DNA from: Paenibacillus polymyxa
Lineage (GTDB): Bacteria; Bacillota; Bacilli; Paenibacillales; Paenibacillaceae
Assembly: GCF_015710975.1 (NCBI RefSeq)
Contig: NZ_CP049783.1
Span: forward strand, 496,001-560,000
Length of the DNA: 64,000 nucleotides
Direction: 5' to 3'
The first letter of the stretch is position 1; every line of letters begins with the position of its first letter. A model generated the notes under the pieces. That model was not told where the DNA came from. It did no database searches and saw nothing but the letters and a program-made list of their open reading frames with translations. The position numbers and the translations under genes are program-made. Positions 19,501 through 28,699 of the stretch are shown here, piece after piece.

Positions 19501-21123
19501 TATTTCTTCACGAATGGCGTCAATCGGCGGGTTGGTAACCTGAGCAAACATTTGTTTAAAGTAATTGTACAAACGTTGCGGACGGTCAGACAATACCGCC
19601 AATGGAGCATCATACCCCATTGAGCCAATCGGTTCCGCACCTGTAAGTGCCATCGGCTCCAGAAGCTTGCGTAGCTCTTCAAACGTATATCCAAAAGCGA
19701 GCTGCAACTGATTTACATTTTCATGTTTCGGCTCTGGCTGCTCCAGTGCTTCAGGCAGATCATCCAGATCAATCAAATGCTCATCCAGCCACTGCTGATA
19801 AGGTTCTTCGGATGCGATACGTTCCTTTAACTCTTCATCAGAAACGATGCGGCCTTCTTGGGTATCCACCAGGAGCATACGCCCTGGACGGAGACGATCC
19901 TTATAAAGCACATTTTCAGGAGCAATATCCAATACGCCCGCCTCAGATGACAGTGCAATCAGATCGTCCTTGGTCACATAGTAACGTGCAGGACGCAGGC
20001 CGTTGCGGTCAAGAATCGCCCCGATTTGGATACCGTCTGTAAACGCCATCGCAGCAGGTCCGTCCCACGGCTCCATCATGGTGCTATGATATTCATAAAA
20101 TGCCCGCTTCTTCGGGTCCATGGTCTCATGCTTGTTCCAAGGCTCAGGTACCATCATCATGGCTACATGAGGAAGCGAACGTCCACTCAGATACAGAAAT
20201 TCCAGCGTATTATCAAACATAGCTGTATCCGAGCCATCTGGGTTGATGACAGGTTTAACCTTCTTGATATCGTTGCCAAACGCTTCACTTTCAAACTGTG
20301 CCTGACGCGCATGCATCCAGTTTACGTTACCACGCATGGTATTAATTTCACCGTTGTGAATCATAAAACGATAAGGATGCGCACGGTCCCAGCTCGGGAA
20401 CGTATTCGTACTAAAACGGGAATGGACCAGCGCGATCGCCGATGTCACCCGCTCATCCTGCAAATCCAGATAAAATTTACCTACCTGCTCGGTTGTCAGC
20501 ATTCCTTTGTATACAACCTTGCGACATGACAAACTTGGAATATAGAACGACTCACCATTCATATCCTCTTGGTTATAGCGAATAGCAAGCTCTGCACGTT
20601 TACGAATGACATACAGTTTCCGTTCAAAATCCAGTTCTTCCTTCAAATCGCTACTGCGGCCGATGAACACCTGACGTACGCCAGGTTTAGCTGCTTTTGC
20701 CGATTTACCCAGCATTTCGTCATACGTTGGTACATCGCGAAAGCCCAGACAGTTCTGGCCCTCGTCCACAATGATTTCTCTAAGCTTTTGCTCATGCAGC
20801 TCACGAACTTTTGGATCATTGGATACAAAAAGCATACCCACGCCATATTGTCCGGCCTTTGGCAATTTGAAGCCCAATCGCTCCGCTTCCTCTTGAAAAA
20901 ACAGATGCGGAACCTGAATCATGATCCCTGCTCCGTCACCGGAGTTTGGTTCACTTCCCTGACCGCCCCGATGCTCCATGTTTACGAGCATGGTCAAAGC
21001 CTGACTTACAATATCGTGCGATGGTTTTCCCTTGATGTGGGCAACAAAGCCCATGCCGCAGGCGTCTTTTTCGAATTGGGGATCATATAGTCCCTGTTTG
21101 GGTGGTAAACCTGTCTGTCTCAT
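16525..21123 (-). CDS. gltB: Glutamate synthase large subunit
   Basis: About 1532 residues, normal for the family. The N-terminus [20 protein letters not shown] precedes ACGMGF: Cys22 would become the N-terminal nucleophile of the class II glutaminase after removal of a 21-residue propeptide. The central FMN-binding synthase domain shows [40 protein letters not shown] and [20 protein letters not shown]-x5-C-x4-C in [15 protein letters not shown] ligates the 3Fe-4S cluster. The C-terminal GxGxG domain includes [10 protein letters not shown] and [20 protein letters not shown]. It makes glutamate from glutamine and 2-oxoglutarate. The frame opens at 21216, but ATG 21123 follows AGAAAGG. No gltD is visible nearby. 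Confidence 0.97.
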   Translation of the reverse strand: MRQTGLPPKQGLYDPQFEKDACGMGFVAHIKGKPSHDIVSQALTMLVNMEHRGGQGSEPNSGDGAGIMIQVPHLFFQEEAERLGFKLPKAGQYGVGMLFVSNDPKVRELHEQKLREIIVDEGQNCLGFRDVPTYDEMLGKSAKAAKPGVRQVFIGRSSDLKEELDFERKLYVIRKRAELAIRYNQEDMNGESFYIPSLSCRKVVYKGMLTTEQVGKFYLDLQDERVTSAIALVHSRFSTNTFPSWDRAHPYRFMIHNGEINTMRGNVNWMHARQAQFESEAFGNDIKKVKPVINPDGSDTAMFDNTLEFLYLSGRSLPHVAMMMVPEPWNKHETMDPKKRAFYEYHSTMMEPWDGPAAMAFTDGIQIGAILDRNGLRPARYYVTKDDLIALSSEAGVLDIAPENVLYKDRLRPGRMLLVDTQEGRIVSDEELKERIASEEPYQQWLDEHLIDLDDLPEALEQPEPKHENVNQLQLAFGYTFEELRKLLEPMALTGAEPIGSMGYDAPLAVLSDRPQRLYNYFKQMFAQVTNPPIDAIREEIVTSTATTIGPERNLLHPEPESCRQIRLDSPVLSNEEFAKIRHVHRPGFKSMTIPIFFEAKEGAEGLYKALEGLFEAADRVIDKGHNILILSDRGVDAENAAIPALLAVSSLHHHLIKQGTRTRVSILLESGEPRDIHHYAVLLGYGVSAVNPYLAFETLDVMIQQGLLRGISHEKAVKNYIKAATKGVVKILSKMGISTIQSYRGAQIFEAVGLKQEFVDRYFTWTPSRIGGIGLEEVTMEALAHHNRAFTDKDGNDKVLDSGGEYQWRNDGEEHLFNPQTVHLLQQSVRSGDYELYKKYTKLVQGESEQHLTIRSMLQLKPAGEPVPLDEVESAASIMRRFKTGAMSFGSISQEAHEDLAIAMNRIGGKSNTGEGGENPARFIPDANGDSRRSSIKQVASGRFGVTSNYLVNADEIQIKMAQGAKPGEGGQLPGRKVYPWVAEVRGSTPGVGLISPPPHHDIYSIEDLAELIYDLKNANPRADINVKLVSEVGVGTIATGVAKGRADIILVSGYDGGTGASPQGSIRHAGMPWELGLAETHQTLMLNNLRDRVVLETDGKMLSGRDLVVAALLGAEEYGFSTAPLVALGCIMMRVCQMDTCPVGVATQNPELRKNYMGDPAHVVNFMRFIAEDVREIMAELGFRTIQEMIGRTDCLDTVNADSHWKKKGVDLSLLLHVPELEDGSVRYRVQRQNHGLEETLDMQKLLPMAAEALESGTPVEGTLPITNVNRAVGTILGSEVTRKYGAAGLPEDTIRFNFIGSAGQSFGAFIPKGITLSVEGDSNDYVGKGLSGGKVIVKKSHKATFKAEENIIIGNTALYGATSGEAYINGIAGERFAVRNSGARIVVEGVGDHGCEYMTGGRVAVLGGTGRNFGAGMSGGIAYVYDPEGTFLSRCNLEMVLLEDVEDPAEAADLRGLIQRHVTYTGSEAGQRILDEWQTAIQQFVRVIPKDYKRMVEQIQKEEATGLSGDEALLAAFEANMRELARTGG

Positions 21124-21236
21124 GGAACGCAACCTTTCTGTTATAAAGTCATGCTGGCCTGAAATACAGGCGGCCGAATAGAAGACAGTGGCAACAAGAG
21201 GTAAATCAAAGAACAACTACGAGGAATGGGGGACAA

Positions 21237-21321
21237 AAAACATAAGACGTATTCAAGGCGGTACGGTCCGCCGAATGCGTATGTTTTTCAATAATTATGC
21301 AATGGCTTGACTTGAAAAACA
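21237..21321 (-). promoter_or_regulatory. gltB leader with intrinsic terminator (possible attenuator)
   Basis: In the leader, between a candidate promoter (21357-21385) and gltB, the minus strand forms a stem from 21284 to 21240: ACATA/TATGT at the base, CGCATTC/GAATACG, and GGCGG/CCGCC at the top, ending in six T residues (21240-21235). Just upstream, 10-base complementary arms at 21312-21321 and 21282-21291 form another hairpin that shares about three bases with the terminator base. This is the layout of a conditional terminator. I found no clear T-box, although part of the top stem recalls its core. Confidence 0.55.
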
Positions 21322-21356
21322 CGTCGATTCCACTGATGAATCTAATTAGTTCTATC

Positions 21357-21385
21357 ATTTTATCATTGACCTATTGTGTTAGCAA
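21357..21385 (-). promoter_or_regulatory. Candidate gltB promoter
   Basis: TTGCTA (21385-21380) and TAAAAT (21362-21357) on the minus strand are separated by 17 bases, a good sigma-A-like match. Transcription would start near 21350, giving a leader of about 225 bases that includes the hairpins at 21237-21321. Confidence 0.5.
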
Positions 21386-21486
21386 TTCAAAGTTTTTATG
21401 GTTGTGATAATAAATCTTTTACATTACAGCTTCAACGTACCAATGCAAAAATATATCATTTTTATGTATAAATATTCATTAAAAAA

Positions 21487-21525
21487 GTCAGCCTTTTCTA
21501 TTCCCAAGGAACAGAAAAGGCTGAC
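21487..21525 (-). terminator. Intrinsic terminator after the UPF0173 gene
   Basis: GTCAGCCTTTTCT (21487-21499) pairs with AGAAAAGGCTGAC (21513-21525), and an inner TTCC/GGAA extends the stem. The minus-strand stem is followed by six T residues. It lies about 60 bases after the hydrolase stop and insulates gltB. Confidence 0.9.
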
Positions 21526-21584
21526 AAAGGAGTTTAATATACATACGGACCATCATGTACATTCCCGCAAATCGATAAACCGTA

Positions 21585-22268
21585 TTAAAATTCGAGACTT
21601 TCGCCTGGCTTCAATGCTTTCCCTTCAATACCTTCTTTATGAAGACGGTCACAGAAGCCGTCTCCATCCTGCTCTATGCCGGGAAAAGTATTGTAATGCA
21701 CCGGTATCACGCGGCTTGCCCGTAGCCATTTCGCTGCCAGCAAAGCATCCTCCGGTCCCATTGTATAACCATCTCCGATCGGCAATACTGCGGCATCGAT
21801 GGAGTTGGTTTCTCCAATGAGACGCATATCGCCAAACAAGCCGGTATCCCCTGCATGGAAAAATGTTTTGCCCCCCATAGTCAATAAGATACCTGCTGGC
21901 TCTCCCATGTAGATGGTTTGTCCGTCCACTGTCAAAGAGGAGCTGTGAAACGCCAGCGTAAATTTCACATGAAAACCGTCAAATTGGTGACCACCACCCA
22001 GATTCATACCGTGAGCTTTCGTTCCCAAGGATGCACAATATTCAGCCAGTTCCGCCACCGCGATTACAGGGCAATCATTGCGCTTGGCAATTTCAACTGC
22101 ATCACCAAAATGATCGGCGTGACCGTGTGTCAACAGTACTGCATCCACCTGAATATCTTCGGCCTGTACGGTTGCTTTAGAATTCCCCGTCAAAAAAGGA
22201 TCGATAATAATCCGCTTCCCCTCTGCCTCCACCAACACAACTGAATGTCCATAATATGTGATTTTCAT
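21585..22268 (-). CDS. UPF0173 metal-dependent hydrolase (metallo-beta-lactamase fold)
   Basis: A 227-residue protein matching the YtkL/UPF0173 family: MKITYYGHSVVLVE at the start, RIIIDPFLTGN, and the metal-binding HxHxDH at residues 48-53 in LLTHGHADHFGD. Further ligands are likely in KFTLAFHSSS and FFHAGDTGLFGDM, and VIPVHYNTF is the final His motif. Physiological substrates of this family are not established. AAAGGAGG about ten bases upstream supports the start. Confidence 0.9.
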   Translation of the reverse strand: MKITYYGHSVVLVEAEGKRIIIDPFLTGNSKATVQAEDIQVDAVLLTHGHADHFGDAVEIAKRNDCPVIAVAELAEYCASLGTKAHGMNLGGGHQFDGFHVKFTLAFHSSSLTVDGQTIYMGEPAGILLTMGGKTFFHAGDTGLFGDMRLIGETNSIDAAVLPIGDGYTMGPEDALLAAKWLRASRVIPVHYNTFPGIEQDGDGFCDRLHKEGIEGKALKPGESLEF

Positions 22269-22322
22269 AACATTTACGCCTCCTTTGTCACTTTCATTAT
22301 TTAGGTTACTTTCCTTTACCTA

Positions 22323-22351
22323 ATTATACCTCTTTTGCATACCGGCTTCAC
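22323..22351 (-). promoter_or_regulatory. Candidate promoter of the UPF0173 gene
   Basis: A perfect TATAAT -10 lies at 22328-22323 on the minus strand, about 55 bases before the gene. The -35 position 17 bases away reads GTGAAG, a weak match. Confidence 0.45.
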
Positions 22352-22438
22352 CTGCGCACATAAAATACGCTCACAAAGCTGAACCCTGTTGTTTAGAAAG
22401 GGCTGTTATTTGTCGCTCATGGGATTTATACTAAATGC

Positions 22439-23251
22439 TCATTTATAAAAGGTATGATGACCGATAGTTTTCACCTTGGTACGCGAATGATGAACCGTAA
22501 GGTCCTGGGCCAACGTAAGCGAAAGGAAAAAACAGGTGTTATCAGGCACGGCTTTATGGCCATTCAAAGCGGCCGTAACTGCACGTATGCAGTCCTGGTT
22601 AGGCTGAACACGACGAAGACGCCCGTTCGCAACCGGACTAAATTGCGCTTTTTGATAAATCACTGCCTGAATCGTATCGGGAAATGAGGCTGACCGCAGC
22701 CGGTTTAAGACAACGTTGGCAACTGCCACTTTGCCTTCGTACGGTTCGCCTTCTGCTTCTGCCATCACTATTTTTTGCAGCAGGAGCAGTTCTTTAGCGG
22801 AGACAGGATAGCTCCAGGTAGACAACGCCTTGTCATCCTGAGTGAGCATTTTTGTCTTCGTAAAGTAGATGGTTGTAGGAGGGGTTAGGATTGCGGACTT
22901 GCTATGCTGGACCTCAGGCTTTTTCTTGCCTGTAACAGCGTTATTCCGAGCTTGTTCCACCTGCTTCATCTGGGAAGCGGGTAACGGAGTCGGCATGATT
23001 TCTTTCCAGCTTGGCTGCCCATGAGCAGCGACAAAGATGGGGCTTGTCCTGTTTGACCCGTTATGGGTCCCCATCCTGTCGCCATATGTAGGAACCGAAG
23101 TGTTCCCTGACCAGCTCAGAGATTGCATAGGTGCATTTTTATGATTATTCTGTGTTTGCTGAACCTCAGCGTAGAGGCCTATCCCCAATATACAAACAAG
23201 CAGCACACTCAAAAGAGGTGCAAACCAACGATGTTCTTTAACGATTTCCAT
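22439..23251 (-). CDS. Cell wall hydrolase, SleB catalytic family
   Basis: About 270 residues. The N-terminus has a membrane anchor or uncleaved signal (FAPLLSVLLVCILGIGLYAE), then a linker of about 110 residues rich in Gln, Ser, Thr and Pro, then a C-terminal Hydrolase_2 domain: LLQKIVMAEAEGEPYEGKVA with the probable catalytic Glu, VANVVLNRLRS, FPDTIQAVIYQKAQFSPVAN, and IGHHTFYK at the end. SleB proteins are lytic transglycosylases acting on peptidoglycan, often spore cortex. Here there is no N-terminal peptidoglycan-binding domain, so it is closer to the CwlJ/YkvT type. The start at 23251 follows GGGAGG; the longer frame to 23329 lacks such a site. Confidence 0.85.
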   Translation of the reverse strand: MEIVKEHRWFAPLLSVLLVCILGIGLYAEVQQTQNNHKNAPMQSLSWSGNTSVPTYGDRMGTHNGSNRTSPIFVAAHGQPSWKEIMPTPLPASQMKQVEQARNNAVTGKKKPEVQHSKSAILTPPTTIYFTKTKMLTQDDKALSTWSYPVSAKELLLLQKIVMAEAEGEPYEGKVAVANVVLNRLRSASFPDTIQAVIYQKAQFSPVANGRLRRVQPNQDCIRAVTAALNGHKAVPDNTCFFLSLTLAQDLTVHHSRTKVKTIGHHTFYK

Positions 23252-23327
23252 AATGTTCCTCCCGTTAACTTTAAGCACATTCCTCAGATATGTAACCCAA
23301 AATGCGCTTTTTGAATAACGCTGAAAC

Positions 23328-23357
23328 ACTATATCACTAAATTCGCTGATAGATCAA
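23328..23357 (-). promoter_or_regulatory. Candidate promoter of the cell wall hydrolase gene
   Basis: TTGATC (23357-23352), an 18-base spacer and TATAGT (23333-23328) on the minus strand resemble a sigma-A promoter, in the short gap after thpR. The leader would be about 70 bases. Confidence 0.45.
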
Positions 23358-23362
23358 GGGTT

Positions 23363-23929
23363 TCACCTCATTAATGGGAATGTTTGAATTATTTGGTACA
23401 TTGGTTTTTGTCCCATTCGGGTTGCATATAATACAAATTCTCCCACTTCCCAAGGCTCGCCGCTTCGGTCATCTGACTGCCACACAGACGCTGAAACAGG
23501 CTCCCCTCCTGTATATGAACGTGCTACAGTGATATGAGGTCGATAAGGTCGTTCCTCGGGTTTAAAACCCAGCGGTTCGGTAGCTCGAAGTATGGACTGG
23601 TACAGCTGATCCAGTGACTCTCGCTGCCCGGTCACTCCCCTCCATAGTACACGCGGAAAATCTTCGCGTCCAAAAAAGCCTGCTTCACCCATGCCAAGCG
23701 TGAACGGGCGATGCTCAGCTGCAGCATGAACTAGAGCCTGCTCAAGTTTTGGAATAACCGAATTCGCCACATCACCCAGAAACTGAAGTGTCACGTGGTA
23801 ATCTCTGAAGTCACTCCATTTGCGGAAAGACAAATTACTCAAATCCTGCTCTACCCAATGACGTAACTTCTTCTTGTGCTGGTCCGGGAGAGCTATCGCT
23901 GTAAAGAGTCTTTGCGATTCATTTTTCAT
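23363..23929 (-). CDS. thpR: RNA 2',3'-cyclic phosphodiesterase (2H family, ThpR/LigT)
   Basis: A 188-residue 2H phosphoesterase. The two catalytic HxT motifs are plain: YHVTLQFLGD with His45, and RPHITVARSY near residue 129. RLFTAIALP near the N-terminus is also typical. Family members hydrolyse 2',3'-cyclic phosphates at RNA ends and were first described as 2'-5' RNA ligases. The start is preceded by AAAGGAGAAGAGGTAG. It stands between the cell wall hydrolase and a divergent dehydrogenase; no functional link is evident. Confidence 0.93.
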   Translation of the reverse strand: MKNESQRLFTAIALPDQHKKKLRHWVEQDLSNLSFRKWSDFRDYHVTLQFLGDVANSVIPKLEQALVHAAAEHRPFTLGMGEAGFFGREDFPRVLWRGVTGQRESLDQLYQSILRATEPLGFKPEERPYRPHITVARSYTGGEPVSASVWQSDDRSGEPWEVGEFVLYATRMGQKPMYQIIQTFPLMR

Positions 23930-24088
23930 CTACCTCTTCTCCTTTCTTAATGAATATCCCGTGGATATCCCAAAAAGTAGCTGTTTGGTTGGTCCCCAAT
24001 CAGGGTAAAGCCACTTGTTGTTAAATATGATGACACCGCGGGCTTGTTTCTACCCATCTTATGCAAATTTTCCGACAATCTGTTATCC

Positions 24089-24116
24089 TTGAAGGGATGG
24101 TTCGCCAGAATATATT
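24089..24116 (+). promoter_or_regulatory. Candidate promoter of the D-2-hydroxyacid dehydrogenase gene
   Basis: TTGAAG (24089-24094), a 16-base spacer and TATATT (24111-24116) form a reasonable sigma-A-like promoter about 35 bases before the start codon. Confidence 0.45.
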
Positions 24117-24156
24117 GGAAACTCCAAGGAATCAAACATCGAGGAGGCTATGAATC

Positions 24157-25113
24157 ATGGGAAGCATTTTAAGTTTACATCAATTGACGGATGATCAAAA
24201 AAAACAGGTTCGTGCAGCGGCTCCAGGCTACGAGTTGATTATTGGCAAAGCCCAGGAATTGGAGACTGAACAGATCCGTGAGGCCGAGGTTATTCTAGGC
24301 TGGTCCAAGCATATTGCCGAGGAAGCATTACATCCAGACAGCAAGCTAAAGTGGATACAAACCTGGTCGGCTGGGATTGATAAGCTCCCGCTTACCAAAC
24401 TGGAAAAGCGCAACATTGCACTCACGAATACGAGTGGTGTACATGCGATTCCAATTACAGAGCAGATCTTTGGAATGCTGCTATCGCATACCCGTTATTT
24501 ACAGCAAGCGGCTCTCTTGCAGCGTCAGAAAACATGGCAGCCACCGGAAGGTCAACTGACGGAATTACGTGGCAAAACGCTGTTGATTACAGGCGTTGGC
24601 GAAATTGGCCGTGAAACAGCTCGGATTGCAGAAGCCTTTGGCATGCGAGTGATCGGGGTTCGCCGTTCCGGCAAGGAAGCTCCCCATGTAGAACACATGT
24701 ACACAAACGAACAACTACATGAAGCATTGGGCGTTGCGGATATTGTGGTTAATATTTTGCCATTCACTGAAGAGACCCATCACTTCTTTGACGAAAAAGC
24801 ATTTGCAGCGATGCGTAAAGGCGCCTTCTTCATTAATGTCGGTCGCGGCAAGACTGTTCATACAGATGCGCTGGTACGCTCGCTGGAACAAAAACATATT
24901 GCCTTTGCCGGACTGGATGTATTCGAGGAAGAACCGCTACCTGCGTCACATCCACTATGGGGCCTAGAGCATGTCCTGATTACGCCGCATATTGCAGGGG
25001 ATACAAACCGATATGCTGAACGAGCGGTAGATATTTTTCTCACTAATTTGAAAGCCTATGCTACTGGTCAGAAGCTGCCGCTGAATTTGGTTAACTACAA
25101 AACTCAGTATTAA
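24157..25113 (+). CDS. D-2-hydroxyacid dehydrogenase (NAD-binding)
   Basis: 318 residues. The Rossmann loop is LLITGVGEIGRETARIAEAF (GxGxxG). Catalytic residues are visible: Arg near 230 in NVGRGKTVHTD, Glu near 258 in DVFEEEPLP and His near 278 in ITPHIAGD. These are the Arg-Glu-His set of the D-isomer 2-hydroxyacid dehydrogenase family, which reduces 2-keto acids or oxidises D-hydroxy acids. The exact substrate (glyoxylate/hydroxypyruvate-like or phosphoglycerate-like) is unclear. GAGGAGG about 11 bases upstream supports the start. It is the only confident plus-strand gene and ends four bases before a convergent gene. Confidence 0.92.
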   Translation: MGSILSLHQLTDDQKKQVRAAAPGYELIIGKAQELETEQIREAEVILGWSKHIAEEALHPDSKLKWIQTWSAGIDKLPLTKLEKRNIALTNTSGVHAIPITEQIFGMLLSHTRYLQQAALLQRQKTWQPPEGQLTELRGKTLLITGVGEIGRETARIAEAFGMRVIGVRRSGKEAPHVEHMYTNEQLHEALGVADIVVNILPFTEETHHFFDEKAFAAMRKGAFFINVGRGKTVHTDALVRSLEQKHIAFAGLDVFEEEPLPASHPLWGLEHVLITPHIAGDTNRYAERAVDIFLTNLKAYATGQKLPLNLVNYKTQY

Positions 25114-25117
25114 CAAG

Positions 25118-26104
25118 CTACTTACAGATCCAGATTTCCCGACTCATACCTGTCTTATAGATACGGCATTGCTCCATAACGGTCCAGCCTGACTCGGATA
25201 GCAATGTTGCCATCGGCTCCGTGCTCACAATCACTGTCCGCGCGGCCAGGCGTCTCAGACTGCACAGCATCTTTTTTTGTTCGTCAGCAGGGAGCACGGA
25301 GCACAGGTTATAAGGCATATCCAATATAGCTGCATCATAATTACCTGTGAGCATGTTCATATCCCCCAGTTTCACCAGATCTTCTTCATATCCATAATGG
25401 CGTAAATTCACTCGTGCCCCACGCACCGCCAATGGGTTGATATCACAGCCGCGAATATCCTTGCCCATACTCAATGCCTCAATCATTACATTGCCCATCC
25501 CACAACACGGGTCCAGCAGTTTCAAGGAGTCTGACTTTCCCTTAGATGCAGTTAGATCCGTTGCTGCCAAATTCACAAGTGCTCTGGCTACCAGAACGGG
25601 TAGTCCAGTAGAATAGTTTTGCGGCTTCTGACGACGTTCCTGCCACGACCTGTCGCTATACTCGCATATGCCCATTAGCCATCGTTCTCCTAATCGTATG
25701 ACTCCTAGGATTACATCCGGTGTCTTCATTTGCGCCTGCCCCTGAATACGTGCACCAATCCGGCGTTCTATCCCGCGCCGCTCGTCATAATCAGCCTCAT
25801 TGTCCCCTTCTTTAAGGCACAGCACCTTAAAGGTCTTTCCTTCCTCAAGCTGTAACATGGAAGCTGCCTCGCATAGCTCCTCCAGCGTGTCCGCCTCGAT
25901 GATGATATCCAGACGAAGATGGATAAACGGGCTGATCCCTGGCTCCCGCCGAAGATGGGACGACAGCATGGAACTATGCACAGGCTGTTGACCGAACAAG
26001 CACTTTAGTTCCAAAAGACACAATTCACGCTCGGTCTCATGACACGCATAGGTATATATGTAGCGAGGTTTCATTTTATCTGTATCGATTTTGTATTTAT
26101 TCAT
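25118..26104 (-). CDS. TRM11/RlmKL-like RNA methyltransferase candidate
   Basis: 328 residues. The C-terminal half is a SAM-dependent methyltransferase: LKLLDPCCGMGNVMIEALSM (motif I), IRGCDINPLAVRGARVNLRH, and ILDMPYNLCSV, a D-x-PY variant of the (N/D)PP(Y/F) motif used by amino-methyltransferases. The N-terminal half (YIYTYACHETERELCLLELK) resembles the ferredoxin-like/THUMP-type part of UPF0020 and Trm11 proteins. It probably methylates an RNA base, perhaps guanosine N2 in tRNA. The ribosome site (AAGAGAACTGAC) is weak. It is convergent with the dehydrogenase gene across a four-base gap. Confidence 0.78.
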   Translation of the reverse strand: MNKYKIDTDKMKPRYIYTYACHETERELCLLELKCLFGQQPVHSSMLSSHLRREPGISPFIHLRLDIIIEADTLEELCEAASMLQLEEGKTFKVLCLKEGDNEADYDERRGIERRIGARIQGQAQMKTPDVILGVIRLGERWLMGICEYSDRSWQERRQKPQNYSTGLPVLVARALVNLAATDLTASKGKSDSLKLLDPCCGMGNVMIEALSMGKDIRGCDINPLAVRGARVNLRHYGYEEDLVKLGDMNMLTGNYDAAILDMPYNLCSVLPADEQKKMLCSLRRLAARTVIVSTEPMATLLSESGWTVMEQCRIYKTGMSREIWICK

Positions 26105-26125
26105 GTCAGTTCTCTTTTCATCTTT

Positions 26126-27070
26126 TCATTTGGAATCAAGACTACCATTCACAACCTCCGCTATTAGTCGGTAGGAATGAAGGCGCTGCTCATAATCGGG
26201 AATGGGCGTGACCAACAGAAACTCATCATTATTATATTTGATCTGCAAGCTACGCAACCGTTCGGTAATAACCGATGGTGTTCCCACCAGCCAACTGGCT
26301 CGGATCGCTGGATCGCCTAATGAAATCTGAGCAGCCCATTGCTGCGCCAACTCATCTGTCGACGCACATACTGCTCCTACAGCAACCATAGTACGGGGCT
26401 TGTCCATCCGTGTGGACGGCTGAAAGCTGGAGCGGTAAATGCTTAGCATTTCTTCCGTTTGCTGTTCACTCATAAATTGGCCGAATACATAGCCCGTTGA
26501 ATACTGCGCAGCATATTCGGCACTTTTTCGGTTGGTACCCAGCATCCACAGCGCTGGCGGCTGTTCTGGCATTGGACGGGCAAACACGGGGATCTGTTCA
26601 TATTCATATGTGCCTTCCAACAAAGCCAATAGAGCTTCCATCTTCTGTGGCAGTTCGGTCACATGTTGAAGAAAATTGCCGCTCAGTGCCATCGAAGCAT
26701 GAGGCCCCCCGCCAGGGGCCCTACCCAGACCCAATTCGACTCTGCCTGGATATAGAGCAGCCAGCAGATGAAACCATTCGGCGACCTTGACTGGACTATA
26801 ATGCGGGAGCAATATAGCCCCCACCCCCAGTTGGATGGTCGTCGTCACCGCCCCGATATGAGACAACAGCACTTCCGGACTGGAGGAAGCCAGCCCCTCC
26901 ATATCGTGATGCTCGGAGGTCCAGTAGCGTGTATATCCCCATGCTTCCGCCTGTTTCGCCAGCTTTGCCGCCCATTGAACTGCTTGCTCCGGACGATTGC
27001 CGGGCAGCAGCGGTACCATATCAAGCACACCGAGATTCAACGAGTTAGTAGCTAAAGACTGAGGTTGCAT
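26126..27070 (-). CDS. LLM-class flavin-dependent oxidoreductase (luciferase-like)
   Basis: 314 residues of the bacterial luciferase-like fold. LGVLDMVPLLPGNRPEQAVQ, YTRYWTSEHHDMEGLASSSP, IQLGVGAILLPHYSPVKVAE and LYPGRVELGLGRAPGG are conserved blocks of the MsnO8/YhbW-type LLM oxidoreductases, which use FMN or F420. The substrate is unknown. AGGAG about nine bases upstream supports the start. It lies between the methyltransferase (22-base gap) and the dGTPase gene. Confidence 0.92.
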   Translation of the reverse strand: MQPQSLATNSLNLGVLDMVPLLPGNRPEQAVQWAAKLAKQAEAWGYTRYWTSEHHDMEGLASSSPEVLLSHIGAVTTTIQLGVGAILLPHYSPVKVAEWFHLLAALYPGRVELGLGRAPGGGPHASMALSGNFLQHVTELPQKMEALLALLEGTYEYEQIPVFARPMPEQPPALWMLGTNRKSAEYAAQYSTGYVFGQFMSEQQTEEMLSIYRSSFQPSTRMDKPRTMVAVGAVCASTDELAQQWAAQISLGDPAIRASWLVGTPSVITERLRSLQIKYNNDEFLLVTPIPDYEQRLHSYRLIAEVVNGSLDSK

Positions 27071-27141
27071 ATACGCCTTCTCCTCTCCCTTCTATCCGTT
27101 CTAAACAAGTTTCTTCTACTATATAGGGTTAAAAAAAAACG

Positions 27142-28557
27142 TTAGTCCAGGTCATAAATGGAACCTACCTTCAGGCCATATAACTCATTATAAATTTTTT
27201 CAGCAAAAGCATCAGTCATGCCTGCAATATAGTCAATGACCATATGCTCCCATGTCCAGATTGGTTTGGCCTTGGCCTGGTCTCGCTCGTAGCGCTGGAG
27301 CCAATCGGTCGGAATAATGGACTTGGATGTTTCGGGGTCCAGAAAAGCCAACCATAACCGTCTAAGCATCCATTCACTGCGTTTTTGCAGACGCTGTACG
27401 CGCAGATCGCGGATCATGGTGACCCAAGCAAAGCTTTTTAATACACTCACCGTGCGCAGCATATCCAAATCCTCGCTTCCATCCCGTACGAAGGTTACCT
27501 TTTTCCAGTTTCCATCATCAATTACACCTAAGCTGCTGACAAATAGGCTGACCCAGTATGCTTTGACCTCCCGGCGAGTGCGAGAATAATCGTGTTCACA
27601 TATCGGCATCTTCCCATTCCACACCTTCAAAAATTCGCTTAGTACCGCTGCGACCTTCTGCTCAATCTCAGCCAGTTGCCAGCCTTGCCAGAAGCTATCC
27701 TCCAACGTAGTGATTTTTTCCGTGATCAGACGAATTAAATATGGGTCATATAAGAAATGCTCGTGCACCTCAATTTTCCCTGCCTTAATCCCATCCTCCA
27801 AATCATGCGCGGAATAAGCAATATCGTCGCACAGATCCATGAGCTGGGCCTCCAGCGTTTTTTTACCGTCAGGGATGCCCCAATCCTCGCGGATAGAACG
27901 TATATATTCCCACTCATGCAGGTACAACCCTTTTTTGTTCAGAATCCCTGGATACGGGTATTTGTTGATTCCGAGCAATACAGCGTCCGACAAATTCAAA
28001 CCATCCACATTCTCACGCTTCTCCAAAAACATAATCAGCCGAAAATTGTGCGCATTCCCTTCAAAATGCTCATAAATTTGTCGCTCGCGTGCATAGGCCT
28101 CAAGCCCACGCTTGGACTCAGGCGTAAAGCCACCAGCAGCGGATATCTTTTCTACCTTCGTCTCAATCAGTTGATCCAAAATCCCGTCCAGCACCTCTTC
28201 TCCCTTGTGTCCGAACGGTGGATGCCCAAAGTCATGTGCGATCGACGCACACTCCACCACCTCAGGGTCAATGATCAGTCCTGCGTTATCCGCCTGTTCC
28301 AATTCTACCTCTGGATGACGGCGCAGCAAGCTTCGTGCTGCCTCACGCGCAATTTGTGCTACCTCCAAAGAATGCGTTAGCCGTGTGCGATAATAGTCGC
28401 CTGTGCCTGCGCCAAATACTTGTGATTTACCCTGCAACCGACGGAAAGTCGGTGAATGGATCAATCGGGAATAATCCCGTTCATATGCTGCCCGTGAAGC
28501 GTCGCTTCGTGTCTGCTCCGCAAATTGTCGATGCTCTCTTTTATTTTGCCATGTCAT
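27142..28557 (-). CDS. dgt: dGTPase-like HD-domain phosphohydrolase
   Basis: About 471 residues. RRLQGKSQVFGAGTGDYYRT, then RLTHSLEVAQIAREA and CASIAHDFGHPPFGHKGEE provide the HD metal site (H...HD...D) of the deoxyguanosinetriphosphate triphosphohydrolase family. DLCDDIAYSAHDLEDGIKAG adds the last His-Asp part. The family cleaves dNTPs to the nucleoside and triphosphate; the length suits the type I enzymes. ATG 28557 after GGGAG is preferred over the GTG three codons upstream. A run of nine T residues follows the stop. Confidence 0.92.
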   Translation of the reverse strand: MTWQNKREHRQFAEQTRSDASRAAYERDYSRLIHSPTFRRLQGKSQVFGAGTGDYYRTRLTHSLEVAQIAREAARSLLRRHPEVELEQADNAGLIIDPEVVECASIAHDFGHPPFGHKGEEVLDGILDQLIETKVEKISAAGGFTPESKRGLEAYARERQIYEHFEGNAHNFRLIMFLEKRENVDGLNLSDAVLLGINKYPYPGILNKKGLYLHEWEYIRSIREDWGIPDGKKTLEAQLMDLCDDIAYSAHDLEDGIKAGKIEVHEHFLYDPYLIRLITEKITTLEDSFWQGWQLAEIEQKVAAVLSEFLKVWNGKMPICEHDYSRTRREVKAYWVSLFVSSLGVIDDGNWKKVTFVRDGSEDLDMLRTVSVLKSFAWVTMIRDLRVQRLQKRSEWMLRRLWLAFLDPETSKSIIPTDWLQRYERDQAKAKPIWTWEHMVIDYIAGMTDAFAEKIYNELYGLKVGSIYDLD

Positions 28558-28589
28558 AAAGCCCACTCCCTACGTACTCAATTGGAGTG

Positions 28590-28618
28590 ATTATACATTT
28601 TTTTCACGCCTCAGGAAA
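28590..28618 (-). promoter_or_regulatory. Candidate promoter of the dGTPase gene
   Basis: A perfect TATAAT lies at 28595-28590 on the minus strand, about 33 bases before the start codon. The -35 position (TTTCCT, 28618-28613) is a poor match. Confidence 0.4.
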
Positions 28619-28699
28619 GTTCACATGACTTACGGAGAAGATTGCAAACCATAGCGGGATGAATCGAAGTACACTAAACGTAAACAAAGTCATATAAAA

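Noticed and set aside
21240..21330. T-box riboswitch before gltB
   Set aside because: Part of the hairpin recalls the TGGNACCGCG core, but the leader is too short, no specifier stem is visible, and gltB is not a usual T-box target.
22269..22438. Extra small genes in the gaps around the UPF0173 and cell wall hydrolase genes
   Set aside because: Only short frames without ribosome sites or conserved features occur there.
23947..24135. Minus-strand 62-codon frame upstream of the hydroxyacid dehydrogenase
   Set aside because: It overlaps the candidate promoter region of the divergent gene, has no ribosome site and no recognisable sequence.
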